Source: Streptacidiphilus jeojiense (GTDB lineage: Bacteria > Actinomycetota > Actinomycetes > Streptomycetales > Streptomycetaceae). From it: DNA of 64,000 nt. Position 1 is the stretch's first letter; each line of letters begins with the position of its first letter. The notes beneath the pieces are model-generated. The model ran no database searches. It was given only the letters and a program-made list of their open reading frames with translations, and had not been told where the DNA came from. This document shows, one piece after another, positions 62,482 through 64,000 of the stretch. The position numbers and the translations under genes are program-made. Location: contig NZ_JOEH01000007.1 of the NCBI RefSeq assembly GCF_000719095.1, forward strand, positions 62,001 to 126,000, given 5' to 3'.

Positions 62482-62532
62482 ACCGTACCGCCGCTCACCC
62501 CGGCCGTACCGGTCGCGGCGGGGGCGTGCGGA

Positions 62533-63024
62533 TCAGCCGCCGGCCAGCTCGTCGGTGGCGGTGCGACCGGCCGCGGCGGTGCGGTCGAGGAAGTCCGCGA
62601 GCAGGGCGAGCTCGGCCTCGCTGTAGCCGGAGCAGATCTCCTCCATGGCGCCGTTCATACCGGAGTACAGCTGCAGGATCTCGGCGTTGCGCTCGCGCAG
62701 CGGGCGCAGGACGACGGCGCGGCGGTCGGTGGTGTCGCGTTCCCGGGCGATCCAGCCGTGCTTCTGCAGGCGGTCCAGGATTCCGGTCAGGGTGGCCGGG
62801 TGCAGGCCGGCCAGCCGCCCCAGGGCGCTGGGGCTGAGCGGTCCGTGCCGGTTGATCAGGTCCAGGCAGTCCAGGTCGACGTCCTTGAGCGCCAGGCGCG
62901 AGCCGACCTGGTGGTTGAGCAGGGACAGCTGGATGCTCAGCTCGCGCAGCGACTCCCTGATGGCGGCCGTGCTCCGCCTGCGCCGGCGCGGCTCCGCCGA
63001 CTCCGAAGATGCTACGGAATCCAT
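62533..63024 (-). CDS. MarR-family regulator
   Basis: A 163-residue MarR protein, ATG 63024 with GAGGAG: winged HTH (ALGRLAGLHPATLTGILDRLQKHGWIARERDTTDRRAVVL, in part; ~75-115). It is divergent from the hemerythrin gene and 51 bp upstream of the AraC gene on the same strand. It may control the hemerythrin gene and possibly the aromatic operon. Confidence 0.88.
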   Translation of the reverse strand: MDSVASSESAEPRRRRRSTAAIRESLRELSIQLSLLNHQVGSRLALKDVDLDCLDLINRHGPLSPSALGRLAGLHPATLTGILDRLQKHGWIARERDTTDRRAVVLRPLRERNAEILQLYSGMNGAMEEICSGYSEAELALLADFLDRTAAAGRTATDELAGG

Positions 63025-63032
63025 ATGATATG
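63022..63032. promoter_or_regulatory. Palindrome over the marR start codon
   Basis: CATAT-G-ATATG (63022-63032) is a perfect palindrome that includes the start codon, in an AT-rich stretch between marR and the hemerythrin gene; a likely MarR site. Confidence 0.5.
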
Positions 63033-63131
63033 CTCCTCGTAATCTATGGCTTGCAGAGCACAACATACCCGCGCCGGATCCCGCGCACCCAGCCGAAGCC
63101 CCGTCCACCACTCCGGAAAGACAGGCTCGCC

Positions 63132-63755
63132 ATGACCGCCACGCAGACCGGCGACATCGACTTCACCCTCATGTACGCCACCCACGACGCCTTCCGCCAC
63201 GACCTGGACCGGCTGGCCCGGGAGTGCGCCGCCGGCCGGGCCGGCACCGGGTCCGTCCGCGCCGCCTGGCAGAACTTCGACCGCCAGCTCCGGCTGCACC
63301 ACACCGTCGAGGACACCGTGCTGTGGCCGCGGGTGCTGGCCGCGGTCGCCGACCGGCCCCGGGACGCCGAGCTGATGCGGCAGATGGAGGCCGAACACGC
63401 CCTGCTGGACCCGGTGCTGGACGCGGTCGACACCGCGATGGCCCAGCGCTCGGCGGACCTGCCCGAACGCCTCCGGGAGCTGTCCACCGTGCTGGACGAC
63501 CACACCAGGCACGAGGAGGAGGCCGCGCTCCCGCTGATCCAGTCCGTGCTGACCACAAAGGACTGGGACGCCTTCCGCCGCGCCATGGCCCGGCGCCAGG
63601 GCCCCCGCGGCGCCGCCGTCTACGTGCCCTGGATCCTCGACGCGGCCCGCCCCGCCGACCGCCCCCGCATCCTGGCCGCCTTCCCGCCGCCGGTCCGGCT
63701 GCTCAACCGCCTGCGCTGGGAACCGCGTTACCGGCGCCGGCTGCAGGCGGACTGA
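63132..63755 (+). CDS. Hemerythrin HHE-domain protein
   Basis: A 207-residue protein with a four-helix hemerythrin domain: HDAFRHDL, LHHTVEDTVLWP, EAEHALLDP, HTRHEEEAALP carry the His/Glu iron ligands. Residues 160-207 are a polar C-terminal tail. HHE proteins bind a di-iron centre and sense O2, NO or peroxide. It is divergent from the MarR gene. Confidence 0.9.
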   Translation: MTATQTGDIDFTLMYATHDAFRHDLDRLARECAAGRAGTGSVRAAWQNFDRQLRLHHTVEDTVLWPRVLAAVADRPRDAELMRQMEAEHALLDPVLDAVDTAMAQRSADLPERLRELSTVLDDHTRHEEEAALPLIQSVLTTKDWDAFRRAMARRQGPRGAAVYVPWILDAARPADRPRILAAFPPPVRLLNRLRWEPRYRRRLQAD

Positions 63756-64000
63756 GCTGAGCCGGCCTGGTGGCGGCGGCCAGGCTGGGCTGGAGCCGGC
63801 GGGCGACGTCGACGTGGTCGCCGGTCCAGATCACCCGCACCGCGGTGGGCGTGGGCACGCCGCGGTCGTCGCTCAGGTCCTTGCGGACCGACTCGACCAT
63901 GCGCGCCGCGCCGGCGGCGTCCAGCGGGACCGGACCGGGGACCGGCGCGTGCTGGTCCAAGCCGGCGGCCAGACCCCGGTACCAGTCGGTCACCCGGTCC
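63703..64000 (-). CDS. C-terminus of a probable FUSC-family membrane protein (cut by window edge)
   Basis: The frame is open from the right edge to the stop at 63703. The 99 visible residues (DRVTDWYRGLAAGLDQHAPVPGPVPLD) look like the C-terminal tail of FUSC/aromatic-acid-exporter-like proteins. The last 53 bp overlap the hemerythrin gene on the other strand. Assignment is uncertain because only the tail is present. Confidence 0.5.
   Translation of the reverse strand, partial: DRVTDWYRGLAAGLDQHAPVPGPVPLDAAGAARMVESVRKDLSDDRGVPTPTAVRVIWTGDHVDVARRLQPSLAAATRPAQLSPPAAGAGNAVPSAGG

Overview
The window is very high-GC DNA with strong G/C preference at third codon positions, frequent GTG starts, many 1- or 4-base gene overlaps and long U-tract-free hairpins as terminators. 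Together with its gene content (second translation factor IF-1, GAF-ANTAR and STAS proteins, ECF42-DGPF pair, MmyB-type XRE regulators, DasR-like operator) this points to a Streptomyces-like actinobacterium (Streptomyces, Kitasatospora or Streptacidiphilus). It reads as chromosome-arm accessory and stress or catabolic DNA: no ribosomal RNA, tRNA, prophage or CRISPR array was seen.

Left part (1-9.1 kb): a LysR regulator cut by the edge, then a tight seven-gene minus-strand operon (801-7211): acyl-CoA dehydrogenase, phosphotransferase-family kinase, SDR, quinone-type oxidoreductase, TetR repressor and two more SDRs. The kinase plus dehydrogenase pair resembles the LvaA/LvaC (ACAD10/11-like) route for 4-hydroxyacyl-CoA. 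A SnoaL-like gene divergent from a TetR gene and a MarR gene follow. At 9.46-10.77 kb lies a lower-GC solo IS200/IS605-type element: an intact TnpB with an overlapping omegaRNA and no TnpA. It abuts a recQ-like helicase broken by a frameshift.

Middle (12.7-36.8 kb): an MFS exporter; a NitT/TauT-type ABC importer (ATPase, permease, lipoprotein) followed by a CitA/CitB-type two-component system; a GNAT plus IF-1 paralog unit behind a leader-peptide attenuator with a WblC/WhiB7-like promoter; a regulator/MFS divergon; a MerR-epimerase pair; a second GAPDH; a GlxA-type regulator; a SigJ-like ECF sigma factor; SDRs; an ArsR-SRPBCC pair on a leaderless promoter; and a DGPF-ECF42 sigma pair.

Right part (36.8-64 kb): an XRE-MFS divergon with a structured mRNA leader; a STAS / GAF-ANTAR / GAF-ANTAR cluster next to an acyl-lipid desaturase; an XRE regulator divergent from a decarboxylase-cupin-aldo/keto reductase operon; a DedA protein; an HTH protein with two phased operators; a CDGSH-like Fe-S protein with a displaced histidine; an amino-acid permease divergent from an Lrp regulator; two secreted proteins (a BNR-repeat protein and a GH76 alpha-1,6-mannanase with a DasR-type operator); and a hydroxyquinol operon (flavin hydroxylase, maleylacetate reductase, intradiol dioxygenase) with AraC and MarR regulators. 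A hemerythrin protein and the end of a probable FUSC protein close the window.
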